From: an uncultured Verrucomicrobiota bacterium
GTDB taxonomy: Bacteria; Verrucomicrobiota; Verrucomicrobiia; Limisphaerales; UBA9464
DNA: 64,000 bases
Direction: 5' to 3'
Assembly (NCBI GenBank): GCA_903907925.1
Contig: CAIVQB010000060.1
Coordinates: 46,978-110,977 of the forward strand
Part shown: piece by piece, positions 17,868 through 26,636 of the stretch
How the letters are laid out: each line of letters begins with the position of its first letter
How positions within the stretch are numbered: position 1 is the stretch's first letter
Position numbers and translations under genes: made by a program
The notes under the pieces: model-generated
The model's input: the letters and a program-made list of their open reading frames with translations, nothing else
Told to the model about the DNA's origin: nothing
The model's database searches: none

Positions 17868-18956
17868 TCAGAGTTTCTGCATCGAGTCGTCGAGGGCGGC
17901 GAACAGGGTCGACATCGTTTCCGGGGTTTCGTCGCCCATGTTGGAGATGCGGAACGTCGTTCCCTTGATCTTACCGTAGCCGCCGTCGATCAGGAAGCCG
18001 CGCTCCTTGGCCAGCTTCTGGAGCTTGGCCACATCGATCGTGCGGCCGCCGGGGCGCGCACCATTGTTCACGCAGGTCAAGGTGATCGACTCGAAACCAG
18101 CCTCGGGGTAGAGCGTGAATCCGTGGCGGGCGGCCCAGTCCCGGGTCTGCTGATTGGTCTGCCGCTGGCGCGCGTACCGTTGTTCCAGGCCTTCGGCGAA
18201 GAATTCCTCCAGTTTCGACGCGAGCGCGTACACGTGGGGAATGCTCGGCGTGCTGGGCGTCATGTTCTCCTTCGCGTTCTTCTCGAACTCGACGAAATCG
18301 AAGTAGTAGCCGCGGTCCGCCACCGTTGCCGCCTTGGCCAGCGCGGCGGGGGAGCAGACGAAGACGGCCAGGCCGGGGGGCAGCGCGAAGGCCTTCTGGG
18401 TGCCGGCGAGGAGGACGTCGATCCCCAGTTCATCGAAGTTCAGGGGAACGGCCGTCATCGAAGAAACGGCATCCACGATGAACATCACGTCGGGATACTT
18501 GCGCTTGAGCGCGGCGATTTCCGCCAGCGGGCTCATCGTTCCCGTGCTGGTTTCGTTGTGAATCAGCGTGAGTGCGTCGAACTGACCGGTTGCCAGCTTG
18601 GCATCGACCTGTTCGGCGCGAATAGGTGAACCCCAGGGAACTTGGAGCGCCTCGGCCGCCTTGCCGCAGCGCTTCGACACATCGAGCCACTTGTCGGAAA
18701 AGGCACCACACATGCAGTTCAGGACCTTTTTGGTCACCAGATTCCGGATCGCCCCTTCCATCACCCCCCAGGCCGAGGAGGTGCTGAGATAGACGAGCTG
18801 ACGGCTGGAGAGCAAGGCCTGCAGACGCGGCTGGATGCCGGCGTAGAGATCTTTGAATCCCTGTCCACGGTGACCGATCATCGGCGAAGCGAGGGCCGCA
18901 AAGGTCTTGGGGCTGACTTCGACCGGACCGGGAATGTGCAATTTAACGTGAGCCAT
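17868..18956 (-). CDS. Class V PLP-dependent aminotransferase (serine-pyruvate/alanine-glyoxylate type)
   Basis: 362 residues from ATG 18956 (MAHVKLHIPGPVEVSPKT); the frame opens further upstream but the conserved N terminus begins here. Family landmarks: GPVEVSP, SPMIGHRGQGF, the phosphate-binding LSTSSAWGVMEGAIRN, IHNETSTGTMSP, aspartate in VDAVSSMTAVP and the Schiff-base lysine K188 in AGTQKAFALPPG. Members interconvert serine, alanine, pyruvate and glyoxylate, and some replace SerC in serine synthesis. The ending, with GGYGKIKGTTFRISNMGDET, contains the substrate-carboxylate Arg region. It is divergent from glnB, with 149 bases between the two starts, and is followed by the PNPOx-like gene. 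Confidence 0.9.
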   Translation of the reverse strand: MAHVKLHIPGPVEVSPKTFAALASPMIGHRGQGFKDLYAGIQPRLQALLSSRQLVYLSTSSAWGVMEGAIRNLVTKKVLNCMCGAFSDKWLDVSKRCGKAAEALQVPWGSPIRAEQVDAKLATGQFDALTLIHNETSTGTMSPLAEIAALKRKYPDVMFIVDAVSSMTAVPLNFDELGIDVLLAGTQKAFALPPGLAVFVCSPAALAKAATVADRGYYFDFVEFEKNAKENMTPSTPSIPHVYALASKLEEFFAEGLEQRYARQRQTNQQTRDWAARHGFTLYPEAGFESITLTCVNNGARPGGRTIDVAKLQKLAKERGFLIDGGYGKIKGTTFRISNMGDETPETMSTLFAALDDSMQKL

Positions 18957-18958
18957 AG

Positions 18959-19444
<486 letters not shown>

Positions 19445-19532
19445 GCCCTCCGGAGTTTTACTCCCGGAACGCTTCCAACTGTAATCCATCCGCGGTCGGC
19501 TGGTCGCTGCGGCGCGGCCGGCTTCAAATCTC

Positions 19533-19560
19533 AAAAAAGGGCCAAAAACCGGGCCTTTTT
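19533..19560 (+). terminator. Rho-independent terminator after glnB
   Basis: GGCC pairs with GGCC around an eight-base A-rich loop, extended outward by a G-U pair and four to five A-T pairs, with the run of five T at the 3' side. It lies 89 bases after the glnB stop and insulates dnaA. Confidence 0.6.
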
Positions 19561-19899
19561 CCGGATGTGAACAACTTGGGAACAAGACTTAATAGTTTCG
19601 TCTAGTTTGCCGCGCCGCGGTTGCCTAAAACCCCACCCGTCGTCACGCCCTCCCTGTTTTCCGTGTTTGGAAGGCGTGTCCGCAGGAGTCGAAGTCGGGT
19701 TTGTTGCAACTAACTATAAAACAACACATTATGAAGATTGGAATCCTGATCCCGAGGGGGAGTGTGTTGGTGGAATTGTTGAAGAAACCCGGATTTTCCG
19801 ATGTGCAACCTGCTCCATTGTGCGACGTTACAACCCCGTGACTCCGCGGGGGTGAATAAACCTTGTCTTTACTGATCTTTCGCCGCTAACGCCTTCATC
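19561..19899 (+). other. dnaA leader region, possible replication origin
   Basis: 339 bases without a convincing gene between the glnB terminator and dnaA. Locally AT-richer than the surroundings, especially near 19708-19740. One DnaA-box-like nonamer, TGTGAACAA at 19566-19574, matches 7 of 9 positions of the consensus on the reverse strand; I found no cluster of boxes. It must contain the dnaA promoter; no clean -35/-10 pair stood out. Confidence 0.3.
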
Positions 19900-21270
19900 A
19901 TGTCCGCTGCTGCACAAGTCCTCTGGTCGGTCGCGCAGGAGAGCCTGCGAGGAATGCTCAAGAATGAGATTTATTCCCTGTGGTTTTCACCCATCCGGCC
20001 GCACGCGCTCAAGGGCGAGACGCTGACGCTGGAGGTCGCGGATGAGTTCTGCGAAATGTGGCTGAAGGATAATTACCTCGATCTGCTGCGGTCGGTCGTC
20101 AGTCGCGCGGCGGTCAAGCCGATGCAGGTGGCGTTCGTGGTGGGTGCACCCGTCGCCGCGGCAACGTTGCGGGAAACTCCCGACGCGATGGCGGAGGAGC
20201 CCGTCGAGCCCGCGCCCGCGCCGTCCAACCACCGCGGTGCCGGCGGAGAATTGTTGCTCAACCCGAACTACACGTTTTCGACCTTCGTGGTGGGCAGCAA
20301 CAACGAGTTCGCCCATAGCGCCTCGGTCGCCGTTTCGCAGAACCCCGGCAAGGCGTTCAATCCGTTGTTCCTCTTCGGCGGTGTGGGTCTCGGGAAGACC
20401 CATCTCCTCCACGCCATCGGCCACCAAATCCTCGCCAACAAACGGCAGGCCAAGATTTCCTACCTGAGCTGCGAGAAGTTCACCAACGAGTTCATCGACG
20501 CTCTCCAGAACAATTCGCTGGCCCGGTTCCGCCGGAAATACCGGCAGGGGGATGTATTGCTGGTCGACGACATCCAGTTCCTCGCCGGCAAGGAACGGAT
20601 TCAGGAGGAATTCTTCCACACTTTCAACGCGCTCCACGAAAACCGCCGTCAGATCGTCCTGACCTGCGACCGCCCGGCCAACGAGATCCAGGGACTCGAG
20701 CAGCGCCTCGTTTCCCGTTTCGAATGGGGCCAGACTGCCGATGTTCAGGCGCCCGATGTCGAAACCCGCCTCGCCATCCTTCGCAAAAAGGAACAGGCCT
20801 TCGGCTACGCCCTCCCGCCGGAGATCACCAACTTCCTCGCGGAACATATCCGGACCAACATCCGCCGGCTCGAAGGCGCCTTCACCCGCGTCGCCGCCTA
20901 CGCCCAGCTCACTGGCCGGCCGTTGAAGCTCGAAACAGTGGAGACGCTCCTCCGTGAAATCCTTCAGGAAGAGGGTCGCCAGTCGGTCACCATCGATTTC
21001 ATCCAGAAGAAGGTGGCGGAGCATTACGATATCCGGCTGGCCGACATGACCAGCAAGCGTCGCCCCGAAAACATCGCCTTCCCCCGCCAGGTGGCGATGT
21101 TCCTTTCCCGCCAGTTGACCGAGTCCAGCCTGAGCGCCATCGGCGATGCCTTCGGCGGCCGCGACCACGGAACCGTGCTGCACGCCTGCCGGGCCGTGAA
21201 AGACCGCATGGAAGTGGACGCGACGGTGCGGCAAGCCGTGGGGTATCTGGAGAAGCAGTTGATTCGGTAG
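19900..21270 (+). CDS. dnaA: Chromosomal replication initiator protein DnaA
   Basis: 456 residues. Domain I (1-90) is followed by a short Pro/Ala linker. Domain III is an AAA+ ATPase starting at NPNYTFSTFVVGSNNEFAHSA, with Walker A GGVGLGKT (161-168), Walker B LLVDDIQFLAGK, sensor 1 and arginine-finger region (LEQRLVSRFEWG), and sensor 2 region IRRLEGAFTRV. Domain IV is the DNA-binding part with the DnaA signature near 418, GGRDHGTVLHA. It binds oriC and opens the duplex. The usual partners dnaN, recF and gyrB are not next to it: glnB lies upstream and a sialidase-like gene downstream. A strong terminator closes the unit at 21298. Confidence 0.98.
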   Translation: MSAAAQVLWSVAQESLRGMLKNEIYSLWFSPIRPHALKGETLTLEVADEFCEMWLKDNYLDLLRSVVSRAAVKPMQVAFVVGAPVAAATLRETPDAMAEEPVEPAPAPSNHRGAGGELLLNPNYTFSTFVVGSNNEFAHSASVAVSQNPGKAFNPLFLFGGVGLGKTHLLHAIGHQILANKRQAKISYLSCEKFTNEFIDALQNNSLARFRRKYRQGDVLLVDDIQFLAGKERIQEEFFHTFNALHENRRQIVLTCDRPANEIQGLEQRLVSRFEWGQTADVQAPDVETRLAILRKKEQAFGYALPPEITNFLAEHIRTNIRRLEGAFTRVAAYAQLTGRPLKLETVETLLREILQEEGRQSVTIDFIQKKVAEHYDIRLADMTSKRRPENIAFPRQVAMFLSRQLTESSLSAIGDAFGGRDHGTVLHACRAVKDRMEVDATVRQAVGYLEKQLIR

Positions 21271-21297
21271 GAGTGGTGATGGGGTTAAAAAGTTGAT

Positions 21298-21371
21298 GGG
21301 TTGAAAAGTTAAAGAGGGCGATGCCGCGCGCTTTCCAGCCTCTTTAACTCTTCATCTTTTCAACCCTTTTT
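21298..21371 (+). terminator. Long hairpin terminator after dnaA
   Basis: The arm GGGTTGAAAAG plus TTAAAGAGG (21298-21317) pairs with 21339-21366, interrupted by an eight-base bulge, and is followed by a T run (21367-21371). A near-copy of the left arm, GGGTTAAAAAGTT, lies just before it at 21282. The hairpin begins 27 bases after the dnaA stop and ends 11 bases before the next ATG. Confidence 0.75.
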
Positions 21372-21382
21372 ACGTTCCGCCC

Positions 21383-22594
21383 ATGTCACTTCGCCTGTTG
21401 TTCATCCTGGGCCTTCTGGCCAACGTAATCCGTGCTTTCGCAGGATCCGAAGCGCCGTTCCACCGCGCCGAGCTCCTGTTCCCGCCCGAGCCCTGGCATA
21501 ACCACGCCTCCTGCATTGTTGAAACCCGGCATGGCGATCTGCTGGTGTGTTGGTTTCACGGATCAGGTGAACGTACGGCGGATGACGTTCGCGTCGAGGG
21601 CGCGCGCCTCTCGCGGGGCAGTTCCCGGTGGACGCCACGATTTCTCCTCGCCGACACCCCGGGCTATCCCGATTGCAACCCGTGCTTCCTGATCGACGAT
21701 CGAAACCGCCTCTGGCTCTTCCACACCACCATTCTCGCCCACACTTGGGAAAGTGCGTTGCTCAAGTTCCATCGCAGCGACGCTTGGGAAGGTTCCGGTG
21801 CGCCCCGTTGGGACAAGGAAGGCGTGGTGCACCTGACCCCGGGCGCTTCGTTTACCACCACGGTATCCAACGCTGTGCCCCGGCTCACCGCGGCCGCCGC
21901 AGCGGCCAAATGGTCGGAAAAGATGCACCGTGAGGTTGATGAATACCTCGGGGTCATGCAACGGAACGCGACCAATGAGCTCTACAATCGACTCGGCTGG
22001 ATGCCGCGCGCGCATCCCACCCTGCTCGGACACCGCATTCTCCTGCCGCTGTATCACGATGGATTCTCGTTCTCGTTGATCGGCCTTTCCGATGACGGCG
22101 GGGAAACGTGGCGCTGCAGCGAACCCTTGATCGGCGGGGGAAACATCCAGCCCAGCCTGACGGTGCGGCGCGATGGAACCCTGGTGGCCTGGATGCGCGA
22201 CAACGGTCCGCCGCCGAAGCGCGTGATGACCGCGGAATCCCGGGACCGCGGTGAAACGTGGTCACCGGTCGTGGATAGCGACCTTCCCAATCCGGGTTCC
22301 GGTGTGGAAGCGGTGGCACTCCGCAACGGCGCGTGGTTGTTCATCGGCAACGACACCGAGAATGGACGTCATTCACTCGCGGTATGGCGCAGCACCGACG
22401 AAGGTCATACCTGGCCGGTGAAACGGCATCTCGAACAGGAACCGGTCGGCAAGGGATCCTTCAGCTACCCGAGTCTCCTGCAGACCCGCGATGGATCCAT
22501 CCACGCCACCTACAGCGTCCAGGGCGTGCCCGGTGGCTCTTCCATCCGCCACGCCCATTTCAATGAGGCATGGGTGCAGGCGGGCGACCGGTAA
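21383..22594 (+). CDS. Secreted sialidase-like (BNR/Asp-box) protein
   Basis: 403 residues with a signal peptide (MSLRLLFILGLLANVIRAFA). Asp-box repeats S/T-x-D-x-G-x-T-W appear as SDDGGETW, SRDRGETW and STDEGHTW, the hallmark of six-bladed sialidase propellers. The start PPEPWHNHASCIVETRHGDLLVCWFHGSGERTADDV resembles GH33-like 'exo-alpha-sialidase' proteins of PVC bacteria. It probably cleaves or binds glycans outside the cytoplasm; a true sialidase activity needs an arginine triad and Tyr/Glu pair that I cannot assign with certainty. It starts right after the dnaA terminator, so it has its own transcription. Confidence 0.85.
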   Translation: MSLRLLFILGLLANVIRAFAGSEAPFHRAELLFPPEPWHNHASCIVETRHGDLLVCWFHGSGERTADDVRVEGARLSRGSSRWTPRFLLADTPGYPDCNPCFLIDDRNRLWLFHTTILAHTWESALLKFHRSDAWEGSGAPRWDKEGVVHLTPGASFTTTVSNAVPRLTAAAAAAKWSEKMHREVDEYLGVMQRNATNELYNRLGWMPRAHPTLLGHRILLPLYHDGFSFSLIGLSDDGGETWRCSEPLIGGGNIQPSLTVRRDGTLVAWMRDNGPPPKRVMTAESRDRGETWSPVVDSDLPNPGSGVEAVALRNGAWLFIGNDTENGRHSLAVWRSTDEGHTWPVKRHLEQEPVGKGSFSYPSLLQTRDGSIHATYSVQGVPGGSSIRHAHFNEAWVQAGDR

Positions 22595-22635
22595 ACCCAT
22601 AGCCTGAAGGTCTCGGGTTGTTGTCGTCACCGCCA

Positions 22636-22775
22636 TTGGAGGGCTCGCTTCCACACGAGCCCCATCTACGTCCGAATTGCGCGCGACGTGGCAGCCGTTC
22701 GCGGGTTGCAACACGGATTGATCCTCGCGCACGGTTCACGATGGATTGGGGCGCGGGTGGAAGCGAGCCCTCCAA
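22636..22775. repeat. 140-bp repeat with perfect 19-bp terminal inverted repeats (copy 1)
   Basis: Begins TTGGAGGGCTCGCTTCCAC (22636-22654) and ends with its exact reverse complement (22757-22775). The body has no coding capacity. A second copy in the same orientation is at 23652. Size, terminal repeats and lack of a gene fit a miniature inverted-repeat element. No target duplication is obvious. Confidence 0.8.
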
Positions 22776-22823
22776 GGCAACGGACAGATCCGGGTCGCGA
22801 ATTCATTGCCTTCGCGGAGGTGT

Positions 22824-23297
22824 TCACTGAATCCGCGCCGGACCGGTCTTGAGGAGGTTCAGTTTCAAACCGTGCGCAGTAAATTGGGTGAAGTCGCGAT
22901 CCAAGGTCACCAACTCGAAGCGCCCGGCAATGGCAAAGGCGGCGAGATAGGCATCCATCCAAACCTTCGGTGAAACGGTGAGCAGGCCGCCGCACCGTTT
23001 CCAGTCGGCCTCCAACGCCATCGGTTCGGTGAGCCAGATGATCTGCGGCAGGGCGAGCAATTCCTGGCTTTTGGACCATGCCTGTTCGTTGGTGATCCCA
23101 TTCGCGCCGTACAGCGTTTGGATCGCCGGGGTGGTCAGCAGGCGCAAGAAGCTCAGCTGGGTGGCCCTGCAGAAGGCCAGCGGATGGAGCGAATCGGCCG
23201 AGCCGAACAGCTTTTTCGCGACGCGATGTCCGGGATGGCTGCCGAAGGCCAGCGCAATCCAGACTCCGGTATCAAGCAGACGGGCGGTGGCGCTCAA
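22824..23297 (-). CDS. vapC: PIN-domain toxin, VapC family
   Basis: 157 residues, TTG start at 23297; an in-frame stop shortly upstream leaves no better choice. PIN features: D9 in LLDTGVWIALA, the segment CRATQLSFLRLLT (a subfamily in which the second acidic residue position reads TQ), D115 in KVWMDAYLAAFA, and D133/D135 in TLDRDF. These acidic residues coordinate Mg2+ in an RNase that cleaves tRNA or rRNA. The start overlaps the antitoxin gene by 26 bases, so translation is coupled. The module sits between two copies of a 140-bp inverted-repeat element. Confidence 0.9.
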   Translation of the reverse strand: MSATARLLDTGVWIALAFGSHPGHRVAKKLFGSADSLHPLAFCRATQLSFLRLLTTPAIQTLYGANGITNEQAWSKSQELLALPQIIWLTEPMALEADWKRCGGLLTVSPKVWMDAYLAAFAIAGRFELVTLDRDFTQFTAHGLKLNLLKTGPARIQ

Positions 23298-23568
23298 GAT
23301 CTTCCCGGGTCAGGGTTTCGTACTCTGCTGTGATGAGGGATCGCACGGACCTTCGGGCGGCAGGCGCATCTTTCTTGGACGGAAAAAGCGGAATCCCGAC
23401 CTGGCCACGTCGGCCCAAGTCCGCAGTGGGGACGGTCGGGCCCTGTCCCAGCCCGCGGCGAAGGAGCTCAGAAATCACGTCCTTCAGCTTCTTCTCTTCA
23501 TTCACGGCCCGAAGCTTGACCTCCCGGACCAGGTCGTTGGGCAAATCCAAGGTTGTCTTCACTGGCAC
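23272..23568 (-). CDS. vapB: VapB-type ribbon-helix-helix antitoxin
   Basis: 98 residues with a GTG start at 23568 (a second GTG at 23562 is equally possible). The N terminus KTTLDLPNDLVREVKLRAVNEEKKLKDVISELLRRGL is a ribbon-helix-helix DNA-binding domain that dimerises and represses its own operon. The C-terminal half (ADLGRRGQVGIPLFPSKK onward) would wrap around the VapC active site. It precedes and overlaps vapC on the minus strand. Confidence 0.9.
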   Translation of the reverse strand: MPVKTTLDLPNDLVREVKLRAVNEEKKLKDVISELLRRGLGQGPTVPTADLGRRGQVGIPLFPSKKDAPAARRSVRSLITAEYETLTREDLERHRPSA

Positions 23569-23651
23569 ATATTGCTGGTTTTCCAGCTTTATGTCAAAAG
23601 ATCAAGCCGCGCAGATCGGGCGTCGAACAATACCACCGGTGCTCGCCAACA

Positions 23652-23792
23652 TTGGAGGGCTCGTTTCCACACGAGCCCCATCTACGTCCGTGTTGCGCTA
23701 AAGGTGGCCGCTATTCGCAGGTTGCAGCACGGGTCGATCCTCCCCGCCCGGTTCGCGATGGATTAGGGCGCGGGTGGAACCTCGCCCTCCAG
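23652..23792. repeat. 140-bp inverted-repeat element (copy 2)
   Basis: Same orientation and length as the copy at 22636 and clearly similar throughout, but with a decayed right terminal repeat (GTGGAACCTCGCCCTCCAG) and several internal substitutions. It lies 84 bases upstream of the vapB start, so the two copies bracket vapBC. Confidence 0.75.
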
Positions 23793-23810
23793 GGATTGAT
23801 CCCAGGAAAA

Positions 23811-23941
23811 AGCCCTGGCCTTCAGGCCGGGGTAAACCTGCGTCACACCGGACCAGCCCCGGCAGGGGCGAAAGATTCTGTCGTCCCTGCCGGGACTTGC
23901 GTGAGGAGTGGGTTCAAAACCCAGGCCTGAAGTCCTGGGCT
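23811..23941. repeat. Palindromic REP-like element
   Basis: Outer imperfect inverted repeat: AGCCCTGGCCTTCAGGCCGG (from 23811) against CCCAGGCCTGAAGTCCTGGG (from 23920). Inner perfect repeat: CCCGGCAGGG at 23858-23867 and CCCTGCCGGG at 23885-23894 around a 17-base loop. It can fold into a long nested hairpin. Noncoding; unrelated in sequence to the adjacent 140-bp repeats. Confidence 0.7.
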
Positions 23942-24033
23942 ATTGCCGTGGTGGGAGGACGGTGGACTGTCCCTCTGTGACTCCTCTGTTTTTTCTCCCC
24001 AACGATGGCGGGTTGCCGCTCCATCCGGGTGAC

Positions 24034-25056
24034 GTGGATTCCAGGCTTCAACCGCTTCTTGAGGATTTCCTCACCCATCTCCGATTGGAGCGGGGACAGG
24101 CGGAACACACCCGTCGCACGTACGCTCATCAACTGGGGCAGTTCGTCGACTGGGCCGCGCAGCAGGGCATTCCAACCTGGCGGGAGGTGACGTTTCGGAA
24201 TCTCTCGGATTATCTCGATCATTGCCGGAATCGCACCCGCGCCGAGGTCCCGGGTGGATTGGGCCGACGCCAGAAACGGGCTGAACCCGAATCAGAGCCG
24301 GAACCGGCTTCGGTCAAACTCGGGAAACGGGCTGGTGCGGATTCAGGAAAGCTCAGTACCGCCAGCGTGTACTTGCAGGTGGCGGCGTTGCGGGCCTTTT
24401 TTCGTTACGCGCTGGATGAAGGCTGGGTGGTGATCAATCCCACCGAGAATCTGGCGTTGCCGCGGCGTTGGAAGACGTTGCCGAAGGCTCTGAGCGAGGA
24501 CGAAATTGAACGGCTTCTGGTGCCGCCCGGACCCGAAACGGAACCGACGCCCGATGTTTTGTGCGATCATGCGGTGTTGGAGTTGGCCTACGCGAGTGGG
24601 CTGCGTCTCGCCGAGCTTCGGAACCTGCGACTCGAACAATTGCATCTGGAGGCGGGCTTCATTTCGGTGATCGGCAAGGGCAACAAGGAACGGGTGGTTC
24701 CGGTCGGCCAACGGGCGATCACCGCGATCGAACGGTATCTCGCGGTGCGTTCGACCCTGGTTCGACCCCGCTCACCGGCCACGGTTTTTCTGACCCGCCG
24801 TGGAACCACCTTCGCGCCGGTGACGCTGTGGCTGCGCATCCGCAATTGGGTGCAGCGTCACGGCATCACCCGGAACATCACGCCCCACATGTTGCGACAC
24901 AGCTTCGCCACCCATTTGATGGAACACGGCGCCGATCTTCGGGTGATTCAGGAATTGCTCGGCCACGCGAGCATCAGCACCACCGAGATCTACACCCACG
25001 TGGCGCAGGAACGGCTCCAGGAATTGCACCGCAGACATCATCCGCGGGCACGATAA
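24034..25056 (+). CDS. Tyrosine recombinase, XerC/XerD type
   Basis: 340 residues if the GTG at 24034 is used (MDSRLQPLLEDFLTHLRLERG, the expected N terminus). The frame is open back to 23908, inside the palindromic repeat, and a GTG at 23977 is also possible. The catalytic set is complete: R191 in SGLRLAEL, K215 in GKGNKE, H285 and R288 in HMLRHSFATH, H311 in LGHASISTTE and Y320 as nucleophile. Length without the insertion fits Xer enzymes that resolve chromosome dimers at dif. Unusually, about 40 low-complexity residues (68-106, rich in Glu, Pro, Arg) are inserted in the N-terminal core-binding domain. No integrase-type att site was seen, so a housekeeping Xer is more likely than a phage or integron integrase. 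Confidence 0.9.
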   Translation: MDSRLQPLLEDFLTHLRLERGQAEHTRRTYAHQLGQFVDWAAQQGIPTWREVTFRNLSDYLDHCRNRTRAEVPGGLGRRQKRAEPESEPEPASVKLGKRAGADSGKLSTASVYLQVAALRAFFRYALDEGWVVINPTENLALPRRWKTLPKALSEDEIERLLVPPGPETEPTPDVLCDHAVLELAYASGLRLAELRNLRLEQLHLEAGFISVIGKGNKERVVPVGQRAITAIERYLAVRSTLVRPRSPATVFLTRRGTTFAPVTLWLRIRNWVQRHGITRNITPHMLRHSFATHLMEHGADLRVIQELLGHASISTTEIYTHVAQERLQELHRRHHPRAR

Positions 25057-25088
25057 ACGATCCCTGTCGATCGGACCGTGTTGCGCCG

Positions 25089-26636
25089 TCAGCGATTCCG
25101 GAGCCACTTCAGCAACTCCAACAACCGGGGCGGTTGACCGGTCCGGAGGATGCCGGCGCGGAAGATGCGCCCGGAGCCCCACAGCACGAGGCTGGTGAAG
25201 GCGATCAACAGAACCAGCGTGCCGATGACATCGCGCAGCGGTGGATCCGCCGTCACCCGGTTCATCATCACGAACGGCGTGTAGAGCGGGATCCACGACA
25301 ACAGCGTGGCGAGCGGTCCGTTCGGATCGCGCGGGATGTAGGTAAGGGTGAACAACGGCACCATCAGGAAGAGGACGATCACGCCCATGAAATTCTGGGC
25401 TTCCTTCAACGTGTTGCACGTGCTCCCCAGCGCGAGGATCAGGCCGGCGTACTGAAGATAGCCGAGCAGGAAATACAGCGCGAAGGCGGGGATCAACCAG
25501 GTGGTGCGGATGATGCCGGCGAGATCACCGGGCACTTGCGCCATGCCGCCGGCGGATGCGGCTTCGGCCGGCGAGATCCCGGCCGCCTTCCACAGAACGA
25601 TGCCGACAAAGGCGAAGATCCAGGCGCTCAACATGGTGAGCCCGACGGCGGCGATTCCGAGAAGTTTGCCGATCATCAATTCCCCTGGCGTGACCGAGGA
25701 CAGCAGCACTTCGATGATCCGGTTGGATTTTTCCTCGATGACGCTGGTGAGTAGCATTTGGGAAATCGCGAAAATGGCGACCCACAACAGATACACAAAC
25801 AGGCTGGGCAGCCATTGGCGGATGCGATCGGACATGCCGACCTGTTCCGTGCCCGAGGCTTTCTTGGGGTTGAGGCTGGTCACCGGTGCGCGACTTTTCT
25901 CGATCGTTCGGATGGCCGCCGGGTCCAATCCGCGTGCCACATATTCGCGTCGGCGGAGTTCGGCATTGATTGTGGATTCGACCAGATCGAGCAGCGCGGT
26001 GTCGGCGAGATTCCCCGACCAATACTGGATGCCGGCCGGTTTTGATCCGGCGACAGATTCCGCGGAAGCGGCGCTGCTGCGGGCCAGTTGTTCGAGATCG
26101 TCCGGCACCAAAACGGCGGCGAACAGTTCGCGATCGACGCCATCCACCGGAAGTTTTCGATCATCGCGGAGCCAGGGGCGAAGGTCCTGGGCGACGGTGT
26201 CGAGTGAACCCTTTGCGGGAACGCCCGACGGAAGCGGAATGCGCTTGAACTTGGGATTGGGCGGCTTGAATCCCGGGACTTGCAGATAAGCGGCGCCGGC
26301 ATCCTTCTTCCAACCGGCGAGATCGAGTTCGCGATTGGTTTTGACGAAACGGGACAGCGGTTCCGGCACGTTTTTTCCACGGGCGAATTCGCGGAGGGCT
26401 TCGTCTGCGCGCCGGGTGTCCTGATCAGCGATGGCCTGCACGATAAGCGGCTCGAAGCTGCCGCTGGCGTCCACCAATACGAAATGCCGCGTGGGCGTTC
26501 CCTTTTTCTCCAGCAGGATGGGAACCTGGATGCTGAGGACGAGGATGGCCGGGAACAGAAACAGGCTGAACCAAAAGCCCTTGGTGCGGGCGTTCTCTGC
26601 GTACTCACGCCAGGCGATGAGGAGCGCGATCTTCAT
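25089..26636 (-). CDS. ABC-2 type exporter permease (NatB-like)
   Basis: 515 residues from ATG 26636, which overlaps the ATPase stop by four bases (ATGA). One N-terminal helix (GFWFSLFLFPAILVLSIQVPI) anchors a long extracytoplasmic domain (about 45-280), followed by a cluster of five to six helices with SVIEEKSNRIIEVLLSSVTPGELMIGKLLG, the signature of NatB/YhaP-type ABC-2 permeases. In Bacillus NatAB exports Na+, but the family also handles drugs and other substrates. It forms an exporter with the ATPase encoded upstream. Confidence 0.93.
   Translation of the reverse strand: MKIALLIAWREYAENARTKGFWFSLFLFPAILVLSIQVPILLEKKGTPTRHFVLVDASGSFEPLIVQAIADQDTRRADEALREFARGKNVPEPLSRFVKTNRELDLAGWKKDAGAAYLQVPGFKPPNPKFKRIPLPSGVPAKGSLDTVAQDLRPWLRDDRKLPVDGVDRELFAAVLVPDDLEQLARSSAASAESVAGSKPAGIQYWSGNLADTALLDLVESTINAELRRREYVARGLDPAAIRTIEKSRAPVTSLNPKKASGTEQVGMSDRIRQWLPSLFVYLLWVAIFAISQMLLTSVIEEKSNRIIEVLLSSVTPGELMIGKLLGIAAVGLTMLSAWIFAFVGIVLWKAAGISPAEAASAGGMAQVPGDLAGIIRTTWLIPAFALYFLLGYLQYAGLILALGSTCNTLKEAQNFMGVIVLFLMVPLFTLTYIPRDPNGPLATLLSWIPLYTPFVMMNRVTADPPLRDVIGTLVLLIAFTSLVLWGSGRIFRAGILRTGQPPRLLELLKWLRNR

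Noticed and set aside
19607..19855. Open frame of 82 residues with a CxxC near its end upstream of dnaA
   Set aside because: TTG start, no ribosome binding site, no recognisable family and it lies in the AT-rich dnaA leader; likely chance.
24561..25754. 397-codon open frame on the plus strand overlapping the recombinase and the ABC permease
   Set aside because: Both overlapped genes have complete family motifs; this frame has none.
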